From the NCBI GenBank assembly GCA_026826555.1, contig JAKSZT010018048.1, forward strand, positions 403,409 through 467,408: a DNA stretch of 64,000 nt, read 5' to 3'. The position numbers were made by a program, and so were the translations under genes. The notes under the pieces were generated by a model. It made no database searches. It worked only from the letters and a program-made list of their open reading frames with translations, and had not been told where the DNA came from. Source of the DNA: Tolypeutes matacus. Its lineage: Eukaryota; Chordata; Mammalia; Cingulata; Chlamyphoridae. Positions 48,801 to 61,984 of the stretch are shown here, one piece after another. Position 1 is the first letter of the stretch; each line of letters starts with the position of its first letter.

Positions 48801-49829
48801 TGTGTATAACTATAGTAAGATTCATTCTTACATAATTGATAGGTTTTGATATTACTTTTAGTTATATTTTTATTTTTACTAATTGTTGAATGTAGTATAT
48901 AAAATACACAATTAATTTCATAGATGCATGTCACTGAAACTAGCAAATTTAAAGAATTCCATGGGCCTGTCCTGGCTCAGAAAAAAAACCAGAAAATTTT
49001 TAAAAAAATCTGTCAGAATCTACTTTGTCAGAACTCTGAAATATAGTCAATGGTTTACAGCAATGAAACTAACATTGACTAGAACAAGGCAATTTAAACT
49101 ATGGCAGGAGAACTTTTCTTACAATTTAGCTTAGATGACCACACCACCCTACTAAGAAAACCTTGGTCTTGAGGCTGTCTGACCACATTCCGTGGGTTTT
49201 TACCTGTTGTGGGAGGGAAAAGAACTGACCTGGAATGAATGGATTCATGGTAATCTGTGTTGGCCTGTCTGTGGTACTGCTAAAGTGCTGATGCAGAGTA
49301 CTTGCTTTTGTGTCACCTGAGATTTCTCTCAGTGCAAGAAGTTACCATGCATATGACATTTCTTAAGATAATTGAAAAGCAAGTTAAGAAACTTTTGCAA
49401 CCTGAGGGGGAAAATATAATTGGGGCAAATAATAGTCTTCTTGAAAGATATCTGGGAAGAAATCTGGGGAGATAGTTACTCTGGGGAATAAGGGCTTTGT
49501 AAAACATCAGATGCATAACCGAGGATCTAAAAAGGCACAGGCATGTCCCAGGCAGGACACATGCTCAGAAAAGACATGAGAATACCCTATGCTTTCACTT
49601 CTGGCTAATGTATAGGCTCAAACTCACAAGAAGTGAAAACTAAGTCAGTGTTGTAAAGAACTTGGCTAAGAATTGGAGAACTGTCCCAACCTAGAGCTAA
49701 TTTGAAAATATCAAGAACGATTTCTCTTTTTACTTCTTCTTCTCTTTTCCCCCTGGCTCCAGGTGTTTAAAGAAACATTGTCTTGATACTAGCTGGCCAC
49801 AAACTAAAGAAGCAGAGATATCAAACTTC
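48801..49829. other. Unassigned stretch
   Basis: No gene recognised. The sequence 48920-49820 could belong to the repeat whose tail lies at 49830-50060, but I cannot support a family. Confidence 0.3.
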
Positions 49830-50060
49830 TCACCCAAAAAACATAGACTGTACAATGAAACTAATGAATTCTAATATAAACTATGGACTATAACTAATGA
49901 TATAATTTTAATAATATTGTTTCATCAATTATATCAAAGGCACAACACTAATGCAAAATGTTAATAATAGGGAAAACAGTGTGCATGAAGATGGTATAGG
50001 GGATCTCTGCATTTTCTCAATTATTTTTCTGTAAAACTTCAAGTTCTTTATGAAAGGACT
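49830..50060 (+). mobile_element. LINE-like 3' tail, plus strand
   Basis: Tail-type blocks: actatggactataactaatg, gcaaaatgttaataataggg, ctctgcattttctcaattat, tttttctgtaaaac. Confidence 0.5.
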
Positions 50061-50929
50061 TAATGGGCAAATGATGTCACCAAGGTGCACTGTATGATAT
50101 ACTATGGAACATCTCACCTTAGAAATAGTGAAGAAAAGGAATAGTAATTTTTCTCAAAACAATAGAAGATGATTAAGCCTAGAGAACAACTCAACAAGTA
50201 CTTATTTAGAAAAAAATGTAAACTTCATTAGAGAACCTCATGAAGCATTCATGCTTCTGTGTCCTTCTACCAACCTCAAATCTGCATGGCAGTTTGTGTG
50301 ATTTAAGGCAGTGGTTTGGTGGCACAAGTTCATTCAAATTTAGGTCTTTGAACCCTGGCTAAACCATGGTGTCAGCTTGGAGACCTGCACATCCAATATG
50401 GGTCCCTAAAGCCGAATTGACTCCTGTGGGTAGCTGTGTTTTCTGCACACATTCCAGTTGGTTTCTCAGGCCTCAATAGTGATTCACCTATAGGAAATAT
50501 TGGGTGACTTTGTTAACCATCTTCAACCGGCTCCATGGGAGAGTAACTCAGGGTATAGGTCTGTGTTCCTGTACGTGGAAGTTACAAGGGGACAGAAAAA
50601 CAATGAATTAATGGGACCTGAGCCAAAGAGTAGACACAGTGCTGAAAGCTGGAAGGAATATACAATCCAGAGTGCAGTGAGTAGATTCTGAGCTGACTGT
50701 AGCACCCATGGAGAAAAAAAGAACTGTAATTGAAACAAAAAAAGCAGCTCATAGAACACAGAAGAGAAGCTGGTGAGAAAAAATTCTTGCTTGGATGGGA
50801 AACAGCCACAATTACTGGGGAATTATTGAAGGCTACTAGCCATGCCTAGGAAAGCAGTACAAATTGGGATAAGTTTTAGATAAGAACCTCAACCCAGAAT
50901 TAATCTTCAATAAAACCTTAGGTAAGAGT

Positions 50930-51080
50930 GAATATCTGCAACTGTAACAAAATACCGCACTAATGAAAGATGTTTTTAATGTGGGAAAGTGTGGTAGGGA
51001 GAGGGGGTCAGACCTATGGCAATTCCCTATATTTTTATGTAACCTAAGGCTTCATTAAAAATACAAAATAAATAAAAAAG
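50930..51080 (+). mobile_element. LINE-like 3' tail, plus strand
   Basis: It matches the end of the 37640-38030 module: a ttaatgtgggaaag block, agggagagggggtc, a ggcaattccctata block, then an A-rich tail with aataaa at 51070. Confidence 0.55.
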
Positions 51081-52060
51081 AGTGAAAACCTGAGATCCAG
51101 AATTAGCAAATCAAAAGAATCAAATAACTTCCAAAAATTCATGAGACTTAAATAAATATGAAGAGATGGCCATTTAAACAAATAAGATAAAATGACAGAG
51201 GATGTTTAGACTTGGAAAAAACAAATCAATGATACTAAATCTTCTCTCCTTTGTAAAGAATGGATAAAGAACTAAAGGAAATCTAGAAGCCGACTTTCAA
51301 CCAAAAGAGGAATGATAGCAATTTTAAAAAGGAGCCAAAATGAACTTCACTGTGTGAAAAACACAATAACAGACACTAAAAATACACCAACTTCAACAAC
51401 AGGATTGAACAGACATCAGAAAGACCCAGTAAACAAGGAGAAGGATGACTGAAACCATTCAGCCTGAATAACAGAAGAATTTAAAAAGTGAACAGAACCA
51501 AAAGGCCTGTGGAACAACATACAAAGTACCAGTGTATTATAGGAATCTCTGAAAGAGAAGAGAAAGATAAAGTGGACAAATGGGTATCTGAAGAAATAAG
51601 GGCTAAAAACTTCACAAAATAAACCAACGACATGAATATGCATATCCAAGAAGCTCAATGAACTCCAAACATGAAAAATCCAAATTTAGCTACTCCAAGA
51701 CATATCAAAATCAATATTTTGAATGTTACTAATAAAAAGAAAATTCTGAAAGCAGTGAGAAAGAAGAGACTCATTACATAAAAAGGGTACTCAGTAAAGT
51801 TAAATGCTGTTTTCTCATCACAAGCACTGTAGGTGAGAAGACAGTGGTATGATAGATTTAATGTACTGATAGAGAAAAATTGTAGGCCAAGAAATCTTTA
51901 TCTGGTAAAATTGCCTTTCAGAAGTGATGGAGAGTTTAAGATGTTCACAGATAAACAAAGATGAGGAAGCTCGTCACCAGTAGACTTTCCCTAAAGTAAA
52001 TGATAAAGGGAATTTTTTAGGATGAGAAGAAAGTATAGTAGTTAAAAAGTTTGAGCTGTA
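51081..52060 (+). mobile_element. Old LINE-1 ORF1-region fragment, plus strand
   Basis: Sense LINE-1M-type blocks: taggaatctctgaaagagaa, atccaagaagctcaatgaac, gtaggtgagaagacagtggt and gccaagaaatctttatctgg. It parallels 39560-39960 but is a different insertion. Frames broken. Confidence 0.6.
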
Positions 52061-52379
52061 TGAAGAAAGAAATATCTTCATATTAGTACAAATACACTGA
52101 CTTCTAGTGTAAGATAGCTCTGAGGTGGTGGGGGATGAGACTGGAGAGGTGGATCATGGCTAAGTCATGAGATTTCTGGTGTTAAATTGTGGGGAATTTG
52201 AACTGTATTGTGCAGACTACATAAACCATTAAAAGATTTTAGATATGGGACTCACTGTCTAAAATGCATTTCATAAATATCCAAGCCATCAGAGAGTAAG
52301 ACTTTACACTAATCCTTCCTGGATAACTGCATTACCAATAATGCTGTAAAAGTTCCAAGTTTAGTTAAGACCTCACATG

Positions 52380-53420
52380 GGGCATTTTATTCTGGTGGCT
52401 TGTTTTCCAGAAGCTCAAAATTTCCCAAATCATCAATCTCTGGTTTCTTCATGTCTAGCAGTTTAGTTCTCAGCTAATCTATTTCTGCCAGCATTTTGAT
52501 ATAAGCAGAAAGGGGAGGCCAGGCCACATTTTCTACATTTCCTTTGGAAATGTCAGCCAAATGTCCAAACTTGTCACTTTCAAATTCTGCCTTACATCTA
52601 ACATCACGAGTCAATTTTATCAAGATTTCTGCAACTCTAAAACAAAGATTATGACTTTCTTACAGTTTCCAATAAAAATTTCACCATTTTTTTCTATGGC
52701 CTCATCAGAAATAACTTTTGGGTCCATATTTGTACCAACAGTCTCTTCAAAGCAATCTAGGTCTTTTCCATCAAGTGTCTCACAATTCCTCCAAAAATAC
52801 CCCTTACCTATTTACAAAGCCATGCCAACATTTTTGGTAATTGCAAGCAGCATAATTTCCACTCTCCTGGTACCAATTTCTGTCTTAGTTTGTCAAAGTC
52901 TGCCAAAGCAAAGTATATAAAATGGGTTAAGTTTTGAATGGAAGTTCTTTTTTGGGTAAAATCTTACAGTGCTGAGGCCATGAAATATTTAAATCAAGGG
53001 ACCATTAGAGATGCTTTCTCACCAAAGTCAGCTGTTAGTGATCTTGGCATCTCACCATGTGGTGATCTGGCATATGGCAGGATTGACTCCTCATCCTTGA
53101 GCTGCTTTTTGGGTTTAGCTTCTTGGGGGTTTCTAGTTTAAGTGATCCTCTAGTCCTCTCTCCATGTCTGGATCAAAAATGATGGTGTTCCTTTTTTCTT
53201 TATCTCTCTCTCTCTCTATGCCTCTGCTTTTATCAGACCCAGAAAGAGGACAGAGCCTCAACCTGAGTCGTGCTTCACTGAGGTAATCCAATCAACAGGG
53301 CCTCATGCCCACAAGAATGAATTCATTAAAAACTGAAAACTTCCTCTTTTGGGATTCTTAAAATAATTTCACACTGTCATAGAACCTTTCCTGATAAGGG
53401 CTTTCCAAGAAAAAAAAAAA
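52380..53420 (-). mobile_element. Probable MaLR/ERVL-like LTR relic, minus strand
   Basis: The part 52880-53420 starts with tcttagtttgtcaaagtctg and contains a (TC)n run at about 53200-53217, resembling antisense MaLR-type LTRs. The preceding 500 bases may be internal sequence. Boundaries and family not resolved. Confidence 0.35.
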
Positions 53421-54500
53421 CCATAAAAATGAAGGAGATATCAAAGAAACAATAAAAATGGAATGCACCCTAAAAAATTGCAGATAAGTAACACCTACTC
53501 ATAAACCAGGAGAGACAACTTATCAGAATGACCCTATATGAGCTTCTCACTCCCTCATTGGAACACCCTTCTACTTTCTGAATAGGATGCTGCCCAATAT
53601 ATGAATTGATCAATAAGTGTTAGATTCTAAATTTTATGCTATTGAAATTTTTTTCTTTTAACAATATTATATAATATTAATACAACATAAGATGAGTCTT
53701 CTGGTGAATATTACATTAAACTAGACTAAGAGATAACTCTCTTAGGGGACCTGACATATTATTTCTTCCCCTAATCCACATGGGTTATGCTCAAGGTCCA
53801 CAGTAACCAAAAATAAACAGATTCTATCAAAAATAAAGTTGAATTCTGGCAAGCAAGTACACAACCTATTATTTACCACTATTTTATCCACCTAGACTCT
53901 ATGTCTCTCAATACTAATTCCAGAATAGAATCCCTGAGGAGCTCATTTTCAACAGGAGACAAATAAAAATGGGAAGATCTTGAATTTCCTCCTCAAAATT
54001 TATTGTGAGATTACTGGCATCTAAGAAACTATTACACACTTTGGTGCAAGTTTACAGATTCAGTCTGGATTTCCTGTCTGAATATTACAATACTCTGGAC
54101 ATGTGATTCAGAGACTGCAGTCTACCTTTCAAGAATAATGTTACAGGCTCTGAACAGATTCCTGCTGACTCTACATATCTCTCCTGGTGCTCTCCTTTAC
54201 TGTTTCAAAGGTAAAAATGTGTTAATGGGAACTCAATCCAGAATTCAAAATAACTAATAACATTCAGAAAGACTGAAGTTTCATGTCAAAAATATAATAA
54301 AAGCATATCTGCAGTTTGTAAAAAAGACAAAATCCAAAAAGTAAGTGTAAGCTACTTATTAAAAATACTTCACACTTACATGACAGCTCTTAATAAAAAA
54401 TTCAAACAGGTGACTCAAACATACCAACCCACCAGATATCTAGATCCAACAACTTTTAATATTTGGTCACATTTTTTGTATCATTCTATCATCTATTTAT
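53421..54500. other. Unassigned stretch
   Basis: No recognised gene or repeat. Confidence 0.35.
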
Positions 54501-54507
54501 CCATCTA

Positions 54508-54511
54508 TCAG

Positions 54512-54556
<45 letters not shown>

Positions 54557-54615
54557 AATCATCTATCTATCATCATCTATCTATCATCATCATCTCTCTA
54601 TCATCCATCTCTCCA
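54508..54615 (+). repeat. (TATC)n compound microsatellite
   Basis: Eleven or more perfect TATC units are followed by interrupted TATC/ATC and TCC repeats. Confidence 0.95.
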
Positions 54616-55270
54616 CTCTTCCATCTCTATCTGTTCATCTGTCTATCAATTTATCTATTTTCTAAACATTTGAGTGTTGGCTGTATATCATGTTCCTTAA
54701 ACTCATAACACTTACTTCCATATACATTCCCCCAGCTCCTCCCTGCCTGAGGTAGGCCTGGGGCTTAGTCTAAAGCAGCAATCTGATCTATTTGGGCAAA
54801 AAGACGGTCCTACCAGCACTGTAATTTTCAGTCAGTCCCACTTCCCCTCATGTCAGGTGTGGAGTTAAGATGGCAGCCACCGACCTCTTTCTGACTTGGT
54901 CAGTTTCAAGCTTTAGCTGTTCTTAGGATTATACTTTAGCCCACTGAATTTACTAATTAGTAGCTGAAGTTGGTTCCCAACTCTCCCTTCTTCCCCTATT
55001 TTGGGAAGTGGAGCTTTCAATTTCAGCTGTGGAATAGCTTCTGAGGTGGCTTGTGCTTCCAGTGGAGGATGGGCACTGGCCTCCGTGGCATGGAGTGCTT
55101 ATGAATCTTCTCTGCAGGTGGGCAGTACCCTCCTGCCATTCCTCCAAGAATGTTGCAGGATGCATTGCTGGTCTCCTGGAACCCCCAAATAAGTGCTCTA
55201 GATAGCTGTGGGTGATCACCAGCTGCACCATAGCAGGAGCTGATTCTCAGAGCTCTTTACTCAGCTGCCA
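54616..55270. other. Unassigned, moderately GC-rich stretch
   Basis: Frames on both strands are 60-90 codons long with no recognised domain. Nothing further is supported. Confidence 0.35.
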
Positions 55271-55274
55271 TTTT

Positions 55275-56600
55275 GCTGGTTGTACATCTTGCTGTATATC
55301 ACATTTAACAAATGTATCATCCTCATGTAAAATGTTTTGATAAGAGAGCAGGGAAAAGGGAGAGGTTGTTGGATATATGGGAATCATTTATATTCTCTGC
55401 ATGGCTTTTCTGTCACCTAAAGCTTCTTTGAATATAAAATGAAAAAGAAAAAAAGACACTGGGGGAATATGCAGAAGAAAATGTCACTCAAAAGACAACA
55501 GTTCATACAGTGATGAAAGACATAATGTCTAAATTTTTTTATTATTTAATTTTTTAAAAATTATTTTTGTTTTTTATATGTTATTTTAAAATCAATTGGT
55601 ATTATTTCATTTTCTTATGATATTTATTTGTTTGTTTTTTTCTTGATTTCATCATTGGAGAGGTTTTTGATCACAGAAGGGTCACAACTGCAGCAGGGAA
55701 GGATCATTGGTACAGTGCGTGGGTGAGAGGGTCATGCATGGGAAGTGGTTCATCTGAGGCAAACTTCTAAGACATATGAATGTGTTCAAGAGTCCATGGG
55801 GCACTGCCACGGTGGGTGGAGATCCACACAGTAACCTAAAGAATATTGAATTCCCATCCTGGGGAGTTGTGCTACATTCTATAATGGAACAGTAAGAATC
55901 CCCTGAGTACACAGTCAGTGTCTAGTGAAGGAGGACAGACCATTGCTCTGGGCCCTTGATATTATATTGTACTTAGGTACCTTTCTTTTGAAATTGAAAC
56001 TTAGCCTTCGATTATATGTTGCCTAAGAGTTACCACTTGAGAGCCTCATTTTTGCTCATATGTGGCGTCTCTCTAAGCCAAACTCAGCATACAAATGCAC
56101 TACCTTCCCCCTGTCATTGGACATGACTCCTGTGGATAAGCCTCCCTTACACCAAGGGATTATTATCAAGCAACTCATTGGAATGCACCTGGAAAAGACC
56201 TTGACCCTAAGGGGGAAATGATAAATACAAATGAGTTTTTATGGCTAAGAGATTTCAAAGCAAGTCTGGAGGTCATTCCAGAGGTTATACTTCCACACTT
56301 CTTAGCAGATCTCACAGTTAATATTGTCTCCAATAGTGGTGCTCCTGAGGACTCTAGAAACATCCAGACACAGTAGGCAGGGCAGACCACCCAGGAGCTT
56401 GGCACCCTGCCAGTGGGCCTTACCTTGGGATTTATGCTCCCCAGTGTGACAAAGTTGGATTTATTTGTGTTTTCTCTACACATGGCTTTTCTGCTGTTTT
56501 TATTTGAATCTATAGTTAGTACTATTCTTGATGGGTATATGCCCAAGAGAATTAAATCTTTGGTCCTTTCATGTGCCAGTTAAGCCCTGAATCTCAGCAG
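55275..56600 (+). mobile_element. LINE-like 3' module, truncated
   Basis: Homologous to 36060-37370, including the junction between the tail of one unit (55280-55445) and the start of the next (55450 onward, with gtgatgaaagacataatgtc at 55511). It is cut off at about 56600, where minus-strand LINE-1 ORF2 begins. Confidence 0.6.
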
Positions 56601-57640
56601 AGTTGCAACAATTATTTTTCTTTTTAATATTGTCATTTGTTGATACAAATATCTCTGTCAGCACTGCTTTTGCTGCCACCCATACGTTTTGATACATTGT
56701 GCTCTCATTTTCATTCATTTCATGGTAGATACTGATTTCTTTTGCAATTTCTTCCTGGACCTACTTATTGTCTAAAAACGTGTTGTTTAACTTCCATATC
56801 TTTGTGCCTAATCTCATTCTTTGCAGTATACTGATGTCCAGCTATATTTCATTGCGCTCAGTGAAATTTCTTTGTAAAATTTCAATCTTTCTGAATTTGT
56901 TGAGAGCTGTTCTGTCAAGCGTATTATCTATCCTGGAGAATGATCCATGTGTGCTTTAGAAGAATGTATATCCCATTGTATTTGTGTATAATGTTTTGTA
57001 TATGTCTTTTAGGTCTAGTTCCACTAATGAATAAGTCAAAGTCTCTGTATCTTTATTGATCCTCTTTTGAGATAGCCTAACTAATGGTGGTAATGGTGCA
57101 TTAAAGCCCCCCACTATTATTGTAGAGTCATATTTCTCCACTTAGTTTTTTTTAAATGTTAGCCTCATGTGTTTTAAAGTGCCCTGGTCAGGTGCATGAA
57201 AGTTTATGATTGTTCTTCATTCTTGATATATTAACCCTTTTATTAATATATAGTGTCCTTCCTTGTCACTTATAATAGATTTAAATTTAAAGCCTAGTTT
57301 GTACACTATTAGTATAGATATTCCTGCCATTTTCTGGTTATTGTTTGCATATAAAATTGTTTTCCAACTATTCACTTGCAATCTCCTTGCATCTCTGGAT
57401 CTAAGATGAATTTCCTTAGACAGTATATAAATGGGTCATATTTCTTTATCTGTTCTGCCAATTTGTGTCTTTTAATTGTTGAGTTTAATCCATTATCATT
57501 CAATATTATTATTTTCAAGTCATTACCTATGTTAGCCATATATTCTTTATATTTATATATGGCATATGTTGTTTTTATTTGTCTTTTTATGTTTTAGTTA
57601 TTCTTACCATAATCTTCCTTCTTCCACTCTCCCCAAACCC
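56600..57640 (-). mobile_element. LINE-1 ORF2 endonuclease region, minus strand
   Basis: The minus-strand frame 56956-57141 has the pattern of the apurinic-like endonuclease domain of LINE-1 ORF2: IIVGGFNAPLPP followed by RINKDTETL and DIYKTLYTNTMGYTFF. The usual GDFN catalytic motif reads GGFN. Upstream, the reverse complement of 57290-57420 continues the domain in broken frames. The fragment is truncated before the reverse transcriptase. Confidence 0.8.
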
Positions 57641-58620
57641 TGTCTCACAGGATTTTTTTTCCTTTAAAACTACAGAACTCTCTTTAGTATTTCTTGAAGG
57701 ACAGTTTCTTGTTAAAAACTGCCTTAATTTCTCTTTATCTATGAATATTTTGATCTCTGTCATTTGTGAATGCCAGATTTGCTGGATACAGAATTATTGA
57801 CTGTCAGGTTTTTTTGTTTCCTTTAGCAGCTTTGCTGTGTTTTACCACTGCCTTCTTGCCTTAATGGTTTGAGATGGAAATCAGAACTTAATCTTAATGA
57901 GTTTCCCTTGTACATGATGGACCTCTTTCGTCTTACTGATTTCGGTATTTTCTCTTTGTCTTGAGCATTGGACAATTTGATAAATACATGTCAAGGGGTA
58001 GGTCTGTTAGGATTTATACTGTTTTGAGGGTGCTGCACTTCCTGGACACATACATCAATGTCCTTCAAAAGTCTTGGGAAATTTTCAGCCATTATTTCCT
58101 CCAATACTTCTTCTACCTCTTTTCCTTCTTTTCTTTATCTGTGATGCCTATAATGAATATATATGTGTGTTTTGTGTTGTCATTCAAATCCCTGAAGGCC
58201 TGCTGGATTTTTTTCTATCTCTTTATCTATCTGTTCTACTATTGCTCTGATTTCACATGTACTGTCTTAAGTGTCACTAATTCTTTCCTCTGCTTGTTCA
58301 AATCTGCTGTTATGAGCTTCCAGCATATTTTTAATTTCTTGCATTGTGCCACTCATCACCATCAATTCTGTTATCTTTTTATGTATGTTTATGATTTCCT
58401 CAGTATGTTATCCCAGTGTCTTCTTAGTATTCTTTATCTCTTCCTTTACTTCATTAAGTTTATTCATGATATTTGTTTGAACATCCTTGAATAGTTGTTC
58501 CATGTTCTGCATCTCCTCCTGTTGTTTAGTATGTTCATTGAAGTGGGCCATGTCTTGTTTCTTAATATGTCCTGTAATTTTTTGTTGCTGCCTAGGCATC
58601 TGATTACCTTGATGGTCTGA
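57640..58620 (-). mobile_element. LINE-1 ORF1 region, minus strand
   Basis: Minus-strand 58408-58599 encodes MPRQQQKITGHIKKQDMAHF and a Glu/Lys/Gln-rich heptad-like segment, as in the N-terminal coiled coil of LINE-1 ORF1 protein, the RNA-binding partner of ORF2. Downstream frames are broken. Confidence 0.7.
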
Positions 58621-60150
58621 CTTAGTTGGTTAGCTTATCTTTCTACTCTAATTTTTATTTTTTTCTATATTTCATGTGGAAAGGTTCATTAATGACACTT
58701 GGTTCCTCTTATTCTATAATTTTGTAGTTGTCTACAAAAAATATTAGGACCAAAGAAAAAGAAAGAATGAAGAGAAAAAGAATAACAGTAATAATTATAA
58801 CCAAAGGTAGAAAAGGAACTGTACATGAACTAGAAAGATCAATAAGTAATATGAATAAAATTCACAAAAAAATACAAAGGTATAAGAATAAAAATATGAA
58901 ACTAGAAAAATAGTAAAAATTAAAAGCCCAGAAAGATGAGAAGAGAAGAAAATAAAATAAGAGAGAAAAAGAAAAAGGAAGATCAAATAAGAAGAGGTGA
59001 AATGGAGAAAAGCAACAGAAACAGAAGATGGAATAAAGAAGGCAAGAAAGATAAAATAAGTAGAAAAAACAAGTAAAAGAAAAAAGGAAACAAAGAAAGG
59101 GATAAAGCAACATACAAAATACAAAACAGCAGCAACAGAAACAACCCAGGAAAAGTAGGCTTACCTCTTAAACTCCTAGGGACTGTCTTAGTCTGCCAGT
59201 GTTCATTGATCACCCTGCAGCATACGCTCCACAAGTGAGGTACCAAGTTTCAGTGAATAAAATAAAGAATATAAAAGAAATGGTAAGAAATCAAACATAA
59301 CATATTAAAAAACCTTAAACAAACAAAAAAATCTCAGTCTATATGTTCTTTTTCTTAAGGTGTCAGCTGCTGTCTGATAACCAGGTGGATCACCTTTTGA
59401 ATTCTTACCAGGTAAAGGGTATTGAACCAATGACCTTGAAAATACAAGGCAGGAGTTCCTACACTGAGCTACACCTACTCCACAGGAAAAGCATCCTTCT
59501 GAAACCTTATCTGGCTCTTTCTGCACCTATCTCTCACATGAGTTGGACTTCTAATAGTTTGCTGGAGACAGGCTGGTTAGGTGCCTGTGTCAACCCCCTC
59601 ATGAACTTGTTCCTCTCTCTCCCAGGGCAGCTGGTTGTGACAGGCTGTCTGATCAGATCCTCCCGCCCTTGTCCCTGGGGCCATTTCAGTGATACCTGGA
59701 GTCTTTTACGAAATTCAAAGAGGTCTCAGTTGGCTAAATACAATAATAAAAAAAAACACTGTTCACCATCTCCCAGAACCATCTTCCTCCCAGAGACCAT
59801 TCTTTCACACTCAGTTGGCTTCACTGGGCTAGGGGTTTTACCGAGGTTATTTGCCTTGAAGGTGGCATATATTTGCCATTCTCAGCCACAGGGATGAGTA
59901 ACTATCTGTTTTCCTTTGACCTCTTTGTCTCTTTTTCCCTTTCTCCCCTAGATAATGCAAAGAACTCTCTCCTCTTGTGTAGATGCCCAAATCAGCTCCC
60001 TTCCATTGTTTTTGTGAGAGTTCAGCACTTTGTTCCTACTTTGTCATCTGTCCTCCATTGTTTTGTGAGAGTTGAATGCTTCCTTTCTACTTTGATGTCA
60101 TCTTGGTAGTTTCCTTTTAATACAGGTATCTGCAGTTAACTTGAATTGCA
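58621..60150 (-). mobile_element. LINE-1 5'UTR, minus strand
   Basis: It lies directly upstream, on the minus strand, of ORF1. It contains a ~380-base tract (58730-59110) that is almost purely purine on the plus strand, hence pyrimidine on the LINE sense strand. A tRNA-like module (59400-59482) and a block homologous to 45066-45330 follow. The 5' end was set only approximately. Confidence 0.6.
59400..59482 (-). promoter_or_regulatory. tRNA-like A-box/B-box module within LINE-1 5'UTR
   Basis: On the minus strand, ggtgtagctcagt (A-box-like, 59463-59475) precedes ggttcaataccc (B-box-like, 59417-59428). It is homologous to 45684-45752, including flanking sequence. Confidence 0.5.
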
Positions 60151-60534
60151 TGGTGATTATAAATGTGGTATTCAAATAGCTGCAGGAATGCTGTAAATAA
60201 GGATCAGTGATCTTTCTGAACGATCCAGTTCTGTTCACATTCATTATTGTTTCAGTCATCTGTAGATGCCTAATGAGCCATCCTATACAAAGTTGGTTTA
60301 AGATGACATTTTTTTTGTATGTCATGGCTTTCAATGGGTGTACTTTTTTGATCTCTGCAGGGATCTCATGAGTGTGTGATCAGTTTTGTGATACCTGGGA
60401 ATGCTCTGCAGATCTTGTCTTGGGTCACTTGCTTATTAGTGGCTGGGCCAGTTCTAGGGAGGTCCTTCTGGTCTTTACTGAGTCTACTGGACTTTGAGCC
60501 ACATGCCCTTTTATCCTCTGGCAGACCAGCCTGG

Positions 60535-60740
60535 GAATTTTTTTTTTTTGTTTGTTTGTTTGTTTATTAAGCATCTTTATTGATATATATTCTCATACCA
60601 TATGTTCTATACAAAGTCTATAACTGATGGCTTTTAGTTTAATCACAATATTGTGCATTCATCACCACAAAAATTTTAGAAGAATTTCATTACTCCAAAA
60701 AGAAAGACTCCACATCCCTTAGCATCCCTTTTCATATGAC
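60535..60740 (-). mobile_element. LINE-1 3' end, minus strand
   Basis: It starts with poly(T) and (GTTT)n (60538-60567), then ctttattgatatatattctc, ttgtgcattcatcaccacaa and tttcattactccaaaaagaa, typical of antisense LINE-1 3' ends. Confidence 0.7.
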
Positions 60741-60939
60741 AATTCAGGACTCCAAATACAGCAGCAGAAACACTCCAAGGCCTATTGAGGCACTATCACT
60801 TCCAACATGTATTCTTAGCTAAAGGAAACAGAATGCTTTGAGTACTTCACAGAATCAAAGGTGGATGAAGTGACCTATAGTGTCAAACTGAAAAGACATG
60901 GATTCTGAGAAACATGGAATTTTAATTTGACAAATAGTT

Positions 60940-61275
60940 ATGATGGAAATCTCAGACTTGTTGGTTTAAACAGTAAGAAGTTTTCAGTCTCAGCTTTAGA
61001 AGCTAGAAATCCAAAATCTGGGTCCCTGCAGAATGTGTTTCCACTGACTCCATGCTTCCTTTTCTTACAAAGAGCCCAGAATTATGGATTAAAACCAAAA
61101 ATTTGGCCTCGTGTAAATAAACTCTGTGGAGATCATATCCTTAATTGAGTCTTTACATGAACTAATTGTAACATCTTCAAGAGTCTTATTTAAAATGGTT
61201 TCACAGACAGAGGACTAGGGGTTAGGACTTCAATATTTCTTTTGTGAGGGATAGGCTTAATTCTCCAAAATATGG
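60940..61275 (-). mobile_element. MaLR-like LTR relic, minus strand
   Basis: It contains agaagctagaaatccaaaat and, near the right end, ggggttaggacttcaatatt, in the order expected of an antisense MLT1/MST-type LTR. Confidence 0.5.
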
Positions 61276-61984
61276 AAAATTTGTGCCATCTCTGCCTCCA
61301 TATTGTAGTGTGTATTTGTAGACAGCCCTGCTCATTTGTGTATAATATATCTCACTTTATCTGCCCATTTTATTTTGTTGGGAATTTGGTGCATTTCCAT
61401 TTTGGGGCTACCATCAATCAAGTTTCTTTGAAATACTGGTTCATGGCTTAGTGATTTTGTGTATATAATGGGAGCTCATTGCTGGAAAAACAAAGAAAAA
61501 CATTTGGGAAAGGAGAGGTTCCAGCTATGAGGAAAAGGATCTTTGGCATTGAATTTGGAAACAAGCAATGCAGAAAATCAGAGTAGATTGAGAATGGAAG
61601 GCAGTGAATGCAGAAACCCTACCCACAGTTGGAGACTGATATAGTACAGGATTCTTAGCAAATGGGATTCTCTTCTCTCTTCTGGAAAGCACTGTTTATC
61701 AATGGGTTGCCTCACTCCCTATCTCTGGGTTTCTTCACCTTTCTTGCATTATTCCCACTAAGAAACATTTTTTAGATATTTTACCCCCATAACCCTTCTC
61801 TTTACCAATGAAATTTTAATAGCCCAGGTATTTTGGATATTGGTTTAAGTGTTGGGATCATTTAGTATGCCACATCACTATCGTACTTAATTGAATTTTC
61901 AATTCCCAAAAGTTATTTTTGCATCTGTCCTCCAATGCCTTTGATTAATTTTGGCCTTATTCACTGCTGGATCAATTAGATAAT
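61276..61984. other. Unassigned; may start with a short LINE-1 piece
   Basis: 61360-61440 vaguely resembles antisense LINE-1 ORF2. The remainder shows nothing recognisable. Confidence 0.3.

Noticed and set aside
54508..54708. Repetitive peptide-coding frames of the type LSIYLSIY
   Set aside because: They are translations of a TATC microsatellite.
59400..59482. A genuine tRNA gene
   Set aside because: The stems do not pair into a cloverleaf as far as I can fold by eye, no terminator or CCA-proximal acceptor match was seen, and the same module occurs inside another LINE-1 5'UTR.
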